Made by a program: the position numbers and the translations under genes
Notes under the pieces: model-generated
The model's database searches: none
What the model was told of the DNA's origin: nothing
The model's input: the letters and a program-made list of their open reading frames with translations, nothing else
Part shown: one piece after another, positions 12,568 through 25,065 of the stretch
How the letters are laid out: every line of letters starts with the position of its first letter
Position numbering within the stretch: position 1 is the first letter of the stretch
NCBI GenBank assembly: GCA_038087015.1
Contig: JASBNA010000012.1
Span: forward strand, 930,001-994,000
Direction: 5' to 3'
Origin: Cerrena zonata
Lineage: Eukaryota > Basidiomycota > Agaricomycetes > Polyporales > Cerrenaceae
DNA length: 64,000 nucleotides

Positions 12568-15500
12568 ATGGCAAAAAAGAGTTTTACATCAGGTACGTTG
12601 TCGTTTAGCTCGCTTCGTCCCCACACCCACTTCTCGCTTGCTCGCTTTACAAAAGTCCTTTTCGCTTGCATATAATCGTCTTTGCGACTTGAAAACGGTA
12701 GATGGGTCCCTAGACTCTGTAATCGAAGAGAGGAAGGATGCCGAGGACATAGGCGGAACTCTAATGGGGCGTTGAGCGACCTTCACATAACCCTACTTGC
12801 TTGATCGCAAGCATAACTTGTGCTTGCTTGCCAAGAGCTCTACGACCCATCTACCGTTTTATAACTAGCTATTAGACAATTGCTTCTCACTATTCTTCAT
12901 GACCACGAGGCTAAACTCCCGAACGCAGATCACCAGAAGCAGTCCTTTACCTCCATCTCTCATCCTCTCCCCCGCATCGCAGACGCCGTCGAAAACCTCT
13001 CACTAGACGAAGACGACGATATATGTCCTGTTTGCGAGAGCGAGTGCACCTGTCGCAACAAGTCGATCACCACCCCAACAACCACCGTCCATACGACGAC
13101 GACGCCCATTTCCCTGTTTACACCCTCTCCCTCGAGTATCACTCCTGCGATCCAAAATGCGCATACACACCCGTTAAAGATCAAACTTACACTCCCTCCG
13201 CATCTCAAATCTCGTCGCTTGCCCCCAGAGACCGGTGGAAATGTCGCCTCTCAGATTCCTCCTCGCCGTCGTGGTCGACCTTCCAAAGCTGCTGCTGCCT
13301 GCTCGAGATGCTGCATTACGGACTCAGGTTTCAGGTAACGCCTACTCAGGGTCTGCATCCGCCTCTAGCCAAAGACAGAAAGGGAAAGCACCGGCTAAAC
13401 CCAAGAAACCCAGATTAGCGGGGACGTTCGTGAGCAATCATGCTTCTAGCTCGCGGATGGTTGTTCCCCCCTGCTCCCGACCGATGATAGTGACTTTGAC
13501 GACGGGGTTGATACCTCGTCGTTCCCTACTTTTATTTCTGCTTTGTCTTTAGAACACTCTAGCTCGTCCGAGTCCGATTCGTCTATCACGTCCCTCGATT
13601 CTGATGGTGTAGTCGAATCGGATGAAGATGATGGCCCGCCCCTTCGTTCACTCAGACATAATAAGACTCGTACCAAAAAGGAACCCTTAGGCGGGGAGAA
13701 CCAAAAGCGACCTCACACCAACAACTGGGAAATAAAATCTCGCATGCGAAGTGAAGGACCTGAAGACCCTATTATGGAGGTTGACAGCGAGGGTCATAGT
13801 AGTTCTGACGGAGGTGCGGACGACGAAGACGAGGCTGGAGATATAGAGGAAGATGAGGACGAGGACGAGGAGGATGCAGAGGTGGTGGCAGACGCGGATG
13901 TCGAGGGTGAAGGGTTATTGGCTAGTGCGGGTGAACCAGATGAGATTGATGAGGACGAGAGTCTTACTGGTGACGGAAAGTTGGGTGTCAGCTTCGGAGG
14001 AGTGCCTACAGGTTGGAGTGAAGAGGATGATGAAGAGTCGTCATTCGACGCCGATTTGTTCTTTGCAAATCTCGAGGAGTCGTCCGACTCTGATGATTCC
14101 CCTCATGTTCTCCATGATGCCGCAGACTCTGACACATTGTCTGCAGATGAGCGAGATGCACTGCTCCTAATGGACGTCGACTCGTCGACTCATATTCGTC
14201 GATCCAACAGTGACCTCGAATTCGGTGTTTCTCTCCACGGCCTGTCTTTCGGTTGGGAAGGCATTCTGTCTCGTACAGATCCCACATCTCTCGATGTTGA
14301 TCTCGGCGTGACTACCGAATATGACGTCGACATGACAGCCTCTTCCGACGTCGAATCAACCGGAGACGATACTACCACCATACTTGAAGATCCCGGGATC
14401 ATCCTCGATGAGACCGATGGCGAGACCACTGAGGACGAACTTGTCGACGCCAACGGACTCCCCAATCCGCGTGCTATGATGCTCTTCCAGTGGCCGACTA
14501 CTGTCCCGGTCACGAACCAATCCATCAACCCCATGAGTACCATGAGCTCAAGCACATCGTCGAGTCACTCGGGAACAAACTTTTCACCACCTCTGGATGC
14601 TTCTCCTAGCTGTTCGCATAGCGCTTGCGTCATTTTCTGCTGCCCAACGAGGATCGTCACCTCCGACCCCGGCTGATATCCTCTCAGGAAAGATCTCCGC
14701 CGCAAGCGATTTGGAGGAACATCTTCATGGATACTCCCCCGACTTTAACTTGAGGACACCGACGAAGAGGGGTGGGGTATGCATGGGGAAGTTTGTTACT
14801 CCGGCTGAGAGGGGAGGCAAGTTTGCTGTGGTGGATGGAAGTGGAATGGAGACGGCTACGCCGTTCCCGCGGATTAGATCGTTGCGGAGGGAGATCGAGA
14901 GGGAGAGGTCGAAGGATAGTCCATCTGAATCTGTAGGTTATTTCTTTCTCCTTTTTCGTGGGATGCTAACATGTGTCGAACAGGACCCTAATGTTACTGG
15001 ACAGGATGTGCCTCCGAGCGACAGTATCATGCCATCGTCTTCTGATGAAGTTGCTCCCCGCACTCATTCTGAATCCTCGCCAGATACGTTTGATCTTGAC
15101 GATGTCTTGGAACCCTCTTTCTTGGATCTTGAACCTGTCACTCCAGAACGCAATACCACTATGAGTGCTCCAGCTACTATCTCGTTGTGGAATGCTTCTT
15201 CCTCTTCTAGTGTCCTGCCTCTACCTCAGAACGACCTCAGCCGATGGGACCGGATCCCTGTGGCCACTTTCCGACGAACACGCGAGTCAGCTTTCACTGA
15301 ATATCCCGGCTCAGATACGAGTGTCGGTGGAATGGGAACACCCATGAGCCATTCTCTGTTGAAAGGTCGCGATAAAGCCCCTTCGAAGTCTTCCGAAAAA
15401 CGATCCAAAGGCAAGCGTGCTCAAAAGCTTGTCATCTCGCCTGTACTGCTCCCCCTTCGTGATGGAGACGGTCTCTTGACCGACGCTCACTTTGCTCCCA

Positions 15501-15745
15501 CCAACGAACCTCCACCGAACCAGAATCATCAGAACAAAAGTAGAAAAGAACGCAAAGAGAATAATGCAAAAAGGAAAGCGATGGGGAAATATACTTCCCG
15601 TCGGTCTCAGCAGCAGCAACAAGGACATCAACACCATCATCACCATGGCCATTTCCCGAATATGAAGTCGAGAGGGAGTGGGTCTATGCAGCGCACAAAT
15701 TTCTTTGCTGGATCGAGTTCGAGCGTGCCCCATCTCAGTTTGTAA
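12568..15745 (+). CDS. large acidic nuclear protein with Cys motif and AT-hook, frame-disrupted
   Basis: The likely start is 12568 (MAKKSFTS), a short exon followed by a long intron (about 12593-12868). The N-terminal region has CPVCESECTC, a possible zinc-binding knuckle, and an AT-hook (RRGRPSK) that would bind the minor groove of AT-rich DNA. The middle is strongly acidic (runs of D, E and S, about 13540-14460). The C-terminus holds glutamine and histidine runs. A 51-nt intron sits near 14935. The composition suggests a chromatin or transcription role, an inference only. Reading the protein through needs single-base insertions at about 13296-13302, 13466-13471 (C6 run), 13479-13484 and 14606-14613. 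The family is not recognised with confidence. Confidence 0.55.
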
Positions 15746-16841
15746 AAATAATTCCTCTCTCCACTCGATCTCGATACTTTTTGTGGACTCCCCCCACTTT
15801 ATTTCTTTTTTCGAGCCTGAGTACGCTCCCCATTCGTTTCTTGGCTGCCATTTTCGGCTTGTAATCATAATAATATTCCCAATGTCCTATTTTTCCATGC
15901 TCGGTTCTCTTTTCCTCTTGGTGTGCCAATCTTGCATCTCATCTTTCCTCCTCCTCCCCTCTCTTGGTCGTGCATGAAAATGTGCACAAAATTACACGCG
16001 ACACTGTATACTTTTACGTCGCTAATTTCTTTTCTCTCTTCGTTCTCAAGTCATCCCCCTCTTTCCATATCCCATCATCCCATCCCATTATCCCATGTCT
16101 CCTGCTTGTTTGCTGCTCACCATCGGTCTTCAGTTTTCTGGCTAATTTATCCCTCAATCGTGTTGTCGACGTTGTTTGTACTTACTCTCACTGCATCCCA
16201 CTCCCACTCCTCTCTCACTCTCTCCCATCCATCCCACGTTATGACCCGCAATGTCCTCATTTCTTTCTTCGTCTCTTTGTCTTTGTTTCCATCACTCGGT
16301 GAATGTGCCCATCTGACCCCCTTACTCCCTCCTGTATCTACTGCAATTGAATGATGATATGTTTTGTCGACTGTGATACACGTAGACTCGGGTTCGGGAC
16401 GCGTGGGCGCCGCCATGGGACTCCTCTCCTCCTCACCATCACCCAGAAATGGTTCGTGTCCTTATCTTCGAGTCGCCCGTTGTCAGTGCTAATACTTGCA
16501 GTCTAGGGTTCCTGAAATGCATACCACCGACCCCAGTGTCCTAGCATTGAGTAAACCTAATGCTTCGGGTGGACTTCTGAGCGGACAGACTTTCAAATTA
16601 CAGACGTCATCTTCTAAAATTCTATAGTTCTTGAGCTAAGTATTTCATTCATTCATTTCAATTTCATTAGAGAGCAAGGTTGGTCGCTCAAATGATGTAA
16701 TTTCAAATGAATCATGAGGGTACGAACTTACTGTTGACGGTCGTCGTCAATGTTTCAATCTAGTGGGCGTCCCTATATGCCGTAGCTGCTATAAATGTTG
16801 CACTCAAAGCGGCATTGCGTTGCAATCCCCCTTGTTCAGGA
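15746..16841. other. pyrimidine-rich intergenic region
   Basis: The first 600 bp after the acidic-protein gene are strongly C+T-rich on the plus strand, including imperfect CCCAT repeats near 16060-16095. The rest is the upstream region of the DUF6535 gene. Frames open here reflect the skewed composition and carry no domain. CT-rich tracts are common in fungal promoters and 5' leaders. Confidence 0.4.
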
Positions 16842-19123
16842 ATGTACAACTTCACCAATTTCACTGGTACTCAAGACGAATCACCAAGTGGTTCAGTGAT
16901 GATACAAATGCCCGAGATACAGCCCATAACCGCAAATCGAGGTGAGTTCAGCGTTAGTCTGATGCGTGTATGCTCTAATGATGTCTATATCCTCACAGCT
17001 CCCGACAGAGAGTACGACCAAACGCACTCGCATCAACATCGAGAGGAATTTACATCTGTGAGTGTTTTCTGCTTGGTCGCTTCTAACCATGTAAGTCTGA
17101 TGTGTGAGGTAATAGCCACCGAGAACGGAGGAAGTGTCGCGCGTGCAGATTGACTCAGAACATACGGGATGGGCTAGGTTATCCGACCTTTATCATAAAT
17201 ACGACAAAACTAGGATCCAAGACGTGAAGGAAGACGTCGACACCTTACTCGTATTTGTTAGTAGTATCCATCCTAACCTCTGCACAGAGCTAATTCTTCC
17301 AATACACAGACCGGTCTTTTCTCTGCTGTGCTATCTGCATTCGTCATCGAGTCGTACACGACGTTACAACAGCAACCCCAAGATCTTACCAACCAGATTC
17401 TCTTACAGATCTTGTCACAGCTACACACTCTTTCCGTTCGAGGAAATCCGAGCGATTTTATCCCACCATCACATTTCAGCGTCGAGCCATCTTTCGTCGT
17501 TTCTCATTCTTCCGTCCGCATCAATACTTTATGGTCATTGAGCCTCATTCTTACCCTCATCACTGCTTCTCTTGGGATTCTTGTTAAACAATGGCTCCAC
17601 GAATTCATGGCCCAAGAGCCTTTGGAACCCAAGAAGCGATTAAAAATTCGGCTTCTTCGTGAAGAGGGTGTCCAGACGTGGGGAGTGTTCGAGCTTGCAG
17701 CATGTCTTCCGCTTCTCCTCCAGACAACACTTTTTCTATTCTTCATTGGCCTGAGCGAATTCCTCCGGAATCTGAATGCAATAGTTGGATGGGCAACAAC
17801 GGGGATGATGTTTGCGTGGTTGGGTTTCTTCATATTCGCAACATTCGCTCCAATATTTTCCTCCCGATGTCCTTACAAAACTCCCATTCTCACACACATC
17901 TTCAGCACTTTGAGGGTAAAACTTACGCGCCAGGCGATCAGAGGCCTGAACCGACTCCCTGTTAGTTGGCGGGCACGACCTACCAGTCCTGGATTTACCC
18001 CACGATTTCTCCGGGTCGTCACTGGTAGTGTCATCAAGTGGTTCCATCACTCAAAGTTCTTCGAGGAGAAGGCGGTGGGCGAGGAGAAGACCTTGGACAT
18101 GGCAGTTCTTTCACATTCGCTGCATGTCCTGCAAGGCGAGCAGCTTCAAGATACCCTGGTTCAATGTTTGCGAAGTTGTGAACTTCCTTACATCGATCAG
18201 TATATCAGGTTCTTGATGGAAGGGACCAAAGATAGACCGCAATTCTGCTGGCTTCCTCGTCTCTCCCGAGAGAGGAGAGGATTGTGTCTCGAATTTATTT
18301 CAGCATGCTCGGTGATGATGGGCACGATTATATTCTCAAGCTCAAGACGGCTGACTTGCCAGGACTACACGAAAGTCTCTCATTCACATCTGAGCATCTG
18401 TTTTCTATCATTTGGGAATTCAGCAACCTCCGAAGAAGGTATACTTGAAGCTAGTCCAACATCACGAGAACACTGCAACAATAGCGTTGCTTTCACTCTA
18501 TCGTGCCGCATTCAGGACGATCAGCTCAGAAGACAGACGTAAACATATTTGGACGCATTCTGCTTTACGTTCAGATATTTATTTGCGCGAATCCTCATGT
18601 AAGCTCTATTCCTCTCGAAATGACTATGGTATATTATTTAATACCCCAGTGTTCAACAGCTGTAGATGTCATAACGAACCTAGTTGTAGCGACCAAAACT
18701 CTCTTGGGGGTGCTGTGGAAGCCCATTAGATCCTCCGAGACATTGATTCACGATAACCTGGGACCACCCTCGCTTACTCGTTGCATCGACGAGATTCGCA
18801 CTCGTTGTCCATATGAGCTGGCTGCAGATCCGATTATTCTTACCTTTGTATTCTCTCACCTATGCTGGCTCGCCAGTGATGCTGACATACACAGTCAACA
18901 AAATGTACTCCTTGAGCTCATGGATGAGCTCACCGATGCATTAGAGATTCGAGATTCGATTGTCTCTATTGACGATCCCCACCTTCACCTGCTCGAGAGT
19001 GCCTATATCTCATTTCAGAACCTTGGTTTTATTAATGAACGCCTGCAAGCAAAAATACGGGAGTTGCATCCTCAACTTACTGTTGGCAGATTCGATAGAT
19101 TACAGACGAGTGATGATTTATGA
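16842..19123 (+). CDS. DUF6535 membrane protein, copy 1, frame-disrupted
   Basis: Basidiomycete-specific DUF6535 protein of unknown function, probably in a membrane. The conserved start of the domain reads GWARLSDLYHKYDKTRIQDV, then DTLLVF-TGLFSAVL across an intron (17257-17309). Hydrophobic segments follow (INTLWSLSLILTLITASLGI; LPLLLQTTLFLFFIGL; a third near 17790-17860). Short N-terminal exons are 16842-16941 and 16999-17057. The region after 18.25 kb aligns by eye with copy 2 only if the frame changes at 18259-18267 (extra TC) and 18437-18446 (extra TA). An intron near 18600-18660 then leads to the C-terminal helical part. Copy 2, tail-to-tail on the other strand, is intact, so this copy may be a degenerating paralogue. 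Confidence 0.7.
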
Positions 19124-19279
19124 ATGGTGATGTCCTGCTGATTTATACTTTAGTATTCTACTAATATTCTCACTTGGTACAGCTCAGCTACGATTAGTCT
19201 CGGAAATTATTATTGTTACGAATACACTTTACGCAACGGTAGAGATATACACGCCAGTTAATGAAATAAGGATTGGATG
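19124..19279. other. short convergent intergenic region between DUF6535 genes
   Basis: Only 156 bp separate the stop codons of the two convergent DUF6535 genes. Both transcripts must terminate here or overlap. Confidence 0.5.
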
Positions 19280-21518
19280 TCACCAGTGAAGAATATAGGC
19301 ATCCGGATGCAACTTGAGAATTGTCTCCATCAACCGGTCATTTACCAGATCCAGTTCTACAAAAGCCTTGTAAGCATCTGTGAGGCAGCGCGTATGGGTG
19401 AAATCCATTTCTTCAGGATCCTTCTTCTCCATGATATCCGCAAGCTCGTTCATCAGCGACATGATGACATGTCTTTGATTCTGTCTGTCAGCTTTACTAG
19501 TAAGCCAACAAAACTGGGAAAAGACAAATGTTATAGCGATAATGTCGGCATCTAGTTCGGAGCGAGAGGAGCTCCGAGCTTCTTCAATGTGTGCAAGAGT
19601 CGTACATTCATCCGATTCATCGAGAAATAATGGGCCGGAGCTTTGGGGAGGACTCCACAGCACCCGTAGGAGAGTTCTCATTGCACAGTCCAGGTTCGTC
19701 ACGACCTCAATAGCTATTACAACCAGTTAGTTTGTGAAACAAGCTAGCAAGAAGTACGAAAACCGACCAGAGGTAGCTTGAGGACAGCCTGAACGGAGGG
19801 GAGAAGGACGCCATACCAAGGCACCCGAGATCCTAATTCTGCACGTTGCACGATACATGGATAACAGGGCTAGAACGGTGGTGTCCATGCCACGCTGAGC
19901 AAGGGTGAGCATTGCTGGTCTTAGCGAGGTGAGAAAGGCTTGATTGTGATAAGAATTGGACATAATAAGATGGGTGGCGAAGGTAAGATTCTGATGTAGT
20001 TCTTGAAAATTGGTACGGACGTTAACATTTGTGTCAAGCTTGGAGATCGTGTTGTCTTTGTCGCTGAGCACATTGAGATATATCCGGGAGACTGTGCTAT
20101 CTTCCTCACGGTGTGGAGGTGGAAGCCAGTATGAGATTCCCTCTGGTCTTAGTTTCCGGGCCATAGACATCACGTATGCATTTACTTCGTCCTGCTTGCA
20201 ATCCCGAGCGCACTGTATGGTTGTCCCTTGTAATTGTTCGCCTCGTAGGACATCATTGGAGTAGGCTAAGATTGCCATATCCGACTTGGTCTCTTTTCCG
20301 ATTGCCTCTTCTTCTAAATTCTCCAATCGCTCTAACCATCGACGAGACCTTAAACAAAGACGTTGAATGATGGTGTGCGATCCATCAAGGGACTTGTAAT
20401 ATTGCAGATTGCTTGCGAGTCGGGACCGCGCTAACTGAATGGGTGTGAATCGTATTGCAGAAAGCAAGTCCTTAAGACTGGGTGTCTTATACGGGCATTG
20501 CGAAGAGAATATAGGTGCCAATGTTGTGAAGATGAAGATAGCGAGCCAGGCAATCATCAACCCAGTCGTCGACCACCCAACCACTGGGTTGAGCTCGCGG
20601 AGGAATTCGCTCAACCCGGTGAAGAATAGAAGAAGCGATAACTGGAGAAGGAGAGGTAGGAAAGCAGCGATCTCGAACACTCGCCACTTTCTCATACCTT
20701 CATCTCGGAAAATACGTATCTTCACCTGTTCTTGTGAATCCTGAGTATCACGAGCCAAGAACTCATGAATCCACTGTTTCACGAGGATACTGAACGATGC
20801 CGTGATTAGAGAGGTTACAAGACTCCATGACCACAATGCAGCGATGCGGACGGCAGAAGACGAAGGCTGAAAGGGTTCGGCGGTGATTGGAAGGGTAGTC
20901 GAGTTGATAAAATCACCGGTAACAGAGAGACTCGATAGCTGTTGAGATATATGAGCTAGAATCTGATTAGTATTATCTTCTGGTTGTTGTTGTAAAGCAG
21001 TGTATGCCACAACGACAAATCCCGATAATACGGCAGAGAAAAGACCAGTCTGTCATAATATATTCAGAAATCTTCCCAAACGACTCAAATGATGTAATAC
21101 CTACAAATACAAGAAGGGTGTCAATGTCTTCCTTCACGTCTTGGATCCTCACTTGGTCGTATTTGTGAAAGAGGTCCGATAACCTTGCCCATCCAGTACG
21201 TTCTGGTTCGATCCGCATGCATCGTTCTGCATTCTGAGGTATTACGGTCAGAGTGAGTATAGCTGATGATTTTGAATAGATTAAACGCACATGTGTGGTC
21301 GAATGTTGTTCGGTGAAATGCTTTTCGTGACCGGTAGGAGAACCAGGGAACGTTTCGGCGGCTGGTCTTTCGCTCCTTTCACGAAAGCAAGTTGAAGATA
21401 CACTGCGAGAAGAACATGCAGTATGCACTCCCAGAGTTGTTTCATCTGCAGTGGCCCAGGTGAAGGACCTATCACATTGGACGCCGATCTCGTTAACAGC
21501 ACTAGGCGGAGAGGTCAT
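19280..21518 (-). CDS. DUF6535 membrane protein, copy 2, intact
   Basis: Four exons (21518-21291, 21233-21105, 21049-19768, 19713-19280) sum to 2073 nt, 690 residues, in one uninterrupted frame. The DUF6535 hallmark GWARLSDLFHKYDQVRIQDV is followed by TGLFSAVLSGFVVVAYTALQ, a first hydrophobic helix. Three more hydrophobic segments follow (around LWSWSLVTSLITASFSILV, LPLLLQLSLLLFFTG, and IAWLAIFIFTTLAPIF). The C-terminal half is soluble and probably helical. The intron positions match those of copy 1, so the two arose by duplication. DUF6535 genes are expanded in many agaricomycetes; no biochemical role is known. Confidence 0.8.
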
Positions 21519-22088
21519 GAGTGTATGGGGTTAGGTCGATGAGTGTTACAATTACTGAAGAGATCCACTCCTTACCTAGCTTATCATCTACCCACTATAT
21601 ATATGCACACTGAGGACAGAGACGAAGCGTTTAGTATGATATGTTAATAAAACTTCAATCTCATTTATCACGTCCCGGCGACGTCATTCCTAGCTTTGCT
21701 GTGGGAACGGGATGCTGTACATGTAGTTTGTATGCACATACCATCAGTGATAATTTAAAGTAAACGGACGTTATCTGACCTAGACTGGGTCCGGTGAGTG
21801 AGGACCGATCTGCGAAGTCGATGCAAGAAGAGTAGATACCATAGCGACACGATGATCATTAGAAAAATATGATAGGTAGTAGGTATAGTAAAAGACTATG
21901 AAGTGATTAATGACATCTGGGTGTCATATATTCATAGAACAAGCTGTACAGAAGAGTCTAACATGGAAGTTGCTTTCATAATATTCGATTCTTTTTTTGG
22001 TACTAGTACCATCATGATCTCTCTGGAAGACTTCTTGCCTCTTTTCGCATTTAACATCGATACAATAATGGAGTTGACATGCAAGTTG
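21519..22088. other. intergenic, no supported feature
   Basis: Upstream region of DUF6535 copy 2 followed by AT-rich sequence up to a duplicated exon fragment. No gene or repeat was recognised. A minus-strand frame reaching to 22298 is antisense to that fragment. Confidence 0.4.
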
Positions 22089-22316
22089 AACTACTAGGTC
22101 TCGAGGAATCTCCTCGCGAGTGCGATCCGATCTGCGGTACAAGTTCCCCAGGGCACGAAAAGTCTCATCGAAGAACTGTACAACGAAGGGGTTCCGACTG
22201 TTTATTGCACAGCGTATCGTAAATATGGGTACAAGTATGAGCTCGCTAAAAGGCTCCGGACATGGCAGCAATACCATCCCCGATTTGAAAGTCGACAACG
22301 AAAGCGTAAAGAGTAA
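22089..22316 (+). pseudogene. truncated duplicate of the C-terminal exon of the 8.8-10.6 kb gene
   Basis: The frame ending at the stop 22314-22316 encodes IEELYNEGVPTVYCTAYRKY followed by a basic tail. The minus-strand gene at 8.8-10.6 kb encodes the closely similar IEEMYNQGILTVYCTAYTKV followed by K-T-W and a basic tail. A splice-acceptor-like TAG precedes the fragment. No upstream exon of the family was found nearby, so it is read as a solitary exon or remnant of a second copy. Confidence 0.5.
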
Positions 22317-22682
22317 CCCGTTACTTCCGAGTGACCGAGTCAGAGGATCATTCCCGGAAGTCGAAGAAATTTAAGTATACTACTTATGAATCGATTATCT
22401 CCTGGTTGTGATGTTTTTGTCGAGCTTTACCCGTTGTCATAGACTCGGAACATGTATCTAAATATACAGCGAGTGTCACGGTATGACAGTAACTTGAACG
22501 ACAGCTCGGGCGTTCCGTGTTGAGACTCGGATATGTCAGAAATGAATAAGTACAACGGGCGCTTGAGTACATACCATTTCCTCGCTCATACACCCAGCAA
22601 CCCAGACCAAACTTTCGATATCATCTCAGGTCAGAACATAATCCCGTATCTTCAAAACAGCAACTGCCTTCAGTGAACTATT
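22317..22682. other. intergenic, probable SAC3/THP3 promoter
   Basis: No coding content recognised. Contains the promoter of the SAC3-type gene. Confidence 0.35.
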
Positions 22683-24582
22683 ATGTCTTCGGAAAACTGG
22701 CCCCCTGCGTTGAAGTACGCGACTCTCTTCAGAACTTCCGTGGCCTAGCCTACTAACTTTGGTGATCGTTTCAGGGAATGGGTGGCTCGTTGTCTAGGCC
22801 AAATGACTGATTCTAATAGAGAAGAGGCTTCGGCTGAACTTAGAAAGGTAATATCTGACTCGTTTATGGACAAGACTCTTTGGACTACCGATTGGAATGG
22901 TGTACAATTGCAAAGGTATCTTTCGACACACCGGTCATTTCAATTGGCTTCCTCCTTACTCATGTATACATCAAAGCCTTATTCCAAAACCTGCACCATC
23001 ATTAAATACGTTTAATGGTCTCAAACGCAAGCAGTACGTCCTCTAATGGCAGCCGCTCCTGGTTTTCACTAATGTTTAACCCCTGTACCCTAGTGGTGGT
23101 TTCGACAGTACAGCCTCGACCTCAAACAAGAAGACAAAGAAAGAGAAAAGCTACAATAACAAGACATCTAGCCACAACTCAGTAGATCTCAACGACCAAG
23201 CTGCACTCAACCGTCGAGCAGCTCGATTCCAGCGAGAACATGAACTCGAGCGTCAGAAGCAGAATGGTGCTCCCTCTGTCGCCCTAGCCCATCGTCAGTT
23301 CGCTCATCTATCTATCTCTCGGTCAAATACCCCATCATCATCATCATCTTGGTTTGGAGATGAGCCTGAAGGAGATCCTGTATGTGCTTTTTTCTTTGAT
23401 TTGTGGATTTGTGGTTGGTGTGCTGAGAGCTTGTTGCCAGAATGTACCTAATTGGGACAAGCACACTATTGTTGGGACGTCTCAGGAGGTCTTTAAGGAT
23501 TACCTCCGCTTAACATCTGTAGGTTTTCGTTCATGTTTGGTGGAGTCTCGGTGTTGATGATTGCACAATGCCAGGACCCCAAACCTGAACAAATTCGACC
23601 ATACACTGTTCTCCAGCGCACGTTAGAAGCACTCAAGAAACGCTGGCGAGAAAAAGCAAACTACAATTGGATATGCAGTCAATTCAAGAGTCTAAGACAG
23701 GACCTGACTGTGCGTTTCACTTTCTCGTGTAATTCAGCAGCAGACAACATTAGCATTTTACCTCTCGTATTTGTGTGTGTTTAGGTTCAACGGATAAAGA
23801 ACGAATTTACCGTCAACGTGTATGAAATTCATGCACGTATGGCGCTAGAGGTCGTAAGTTGTATTTCTTTGTTCCGTGTGGTCGGGGTTGAAGGGGATTG
23901 GCTAGGGTGATATGGTCGAGTACAACCAATGCCAGGCAATGCTTCGAAACCTGTATGATCTTGGTATTCAAGGAAAGATGGCGGAATTTACAGCATACCG
24001 AATTCTCATGCTGCTACATGGACGGAATCGTAGCGGTATGCTACTTTGTCTTCTCATTTGTTATGCTAGCTGCTTATGGGTGCTGTTGACGTTTGTAGAT
24101 TTGAATTTATACGTAGGTCAGCTAACCCCCTCATTAAAGTCAGATCCCTCAGTGAAGCATGCTCTCGGCGTCCAACGTGCATTGGCCATGGGCAACTATC
24201 ATTCATTATTTGACTTGTACATGAATGCACCGAACATGGGAGCGTACATTATGGATCACTTTATTGATAGAGAACGGTGTCGTGCGCTCATTATTATGAC
24301 GAAGGCGTATGTCTACTTTTCTGTAGTCAAACTTTCATCCATTGACATCTTCGTTACTCTTACAGGTACAGAGCACTTCCTCTCGCATTCATGCAAAACG
24401 AACTTGCCTTTGATGGCCTGCCCGAAGCACGCAAGTTCATCACAGACCACAACGCGGCCCATTTCACTAACCCAAACGATCCCGAAGCGAAACTCATCTT
24501 GGACTGCAAACCCGTGGCTGCAGTTCTCAACCAGATATTTGAAGAGAAATACCGCAAAGTGCAGATCAAGGGTGCGGTATAG
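22683..24582 (+). CDS. SAC3/GANP family protein (THP3/LENG8-like)
   Basis: Ten exons (22683-22714, 22775-22915, 22977-23033, 23094-23379, 23441-23518, 23575-23709, 23785-23853, 23906-24035, 24099-24306, 24366-24582) give 1353 nt, 450 residues, in one frame. The C-terminal 270 residues form the SAC3/GANP domain: YTVLQRTLEALKKRW, then DMVEYNQCQAMLRNLYDLGI, EFTAYRILMLLH and MTKAYRALPLAFMQNELAF. This arrangement is typical of yeast THP3 and metazoan LENG8, which act with a PCI partner (CSN12 in yeast) in transcription elongation and mRNA maturation. The N-terminal half is basic, with a KKTKKEK patch. The third exon (57 nt) is inferred from phase and splice sites and is the least certain. Confidence 0.85.
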
Positions 24583-25065
24583 TGTTATACTTTTGGTGCG
24601 TTGTTGGTGAGGGTGGATGATGGACGTTGCTTCTATTATTATCCGAATCTAAATTAACCTCCAACCTTGCGCTGCTATTCTTTCGTTCTCGAGCGTTGTG
24701 TATTACTGTACAGCTCGCATTATTGCATATATTTATATACTGCACCTTGAATTGAATTGTAATGAAATGGGATGAAATGTGAGGCGGTGAGAGTAGGCGC
24801 GGTGACGAAATAGGGAGGAATGACCAGAATAGGCACCCGCAGCTCCCTTCCTTTGCTCAACCACGTCCATTTATGCTGCATTGAACTGTGAACTTTGAGT
24901 CCTATTCTTGGAATAGCGAACAAGTGACTCGCATCACAAACAACCGACGTGTCTCCTCTCTTGCCTATCACTGAGCACAACTCTAACACGGTTCACTCTT
25001 GAACATACCAGCTCGGATACTCGGTTTACCTCTTTCCGTCCCTCGACCACTTTACTTGATACGAC
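24583..25065. other. intergenic between SAC3-type gene and SNX41
   Basis: 3' flank of the SAC3-type gene and promoter of SNX41, same orientation. No further feature was seen. Confidence 0.4.

Noticed and set aside
15923..16354. Hydrophobic-looking frames rich in L, S, P and H
   Set aside because: The hydrophobicity follows from a C+T-rich tract, and both overlapping frames look alike in composition.
18259..18446. Programmed frameshift in DUF6535 copy 1
   Set aside because: Both shifts are 2-nt excesses next to short TC and TA duplications, no slippery site is evident, and the paralogue reads without any shift; slippage mutation or sequence error is simpler.
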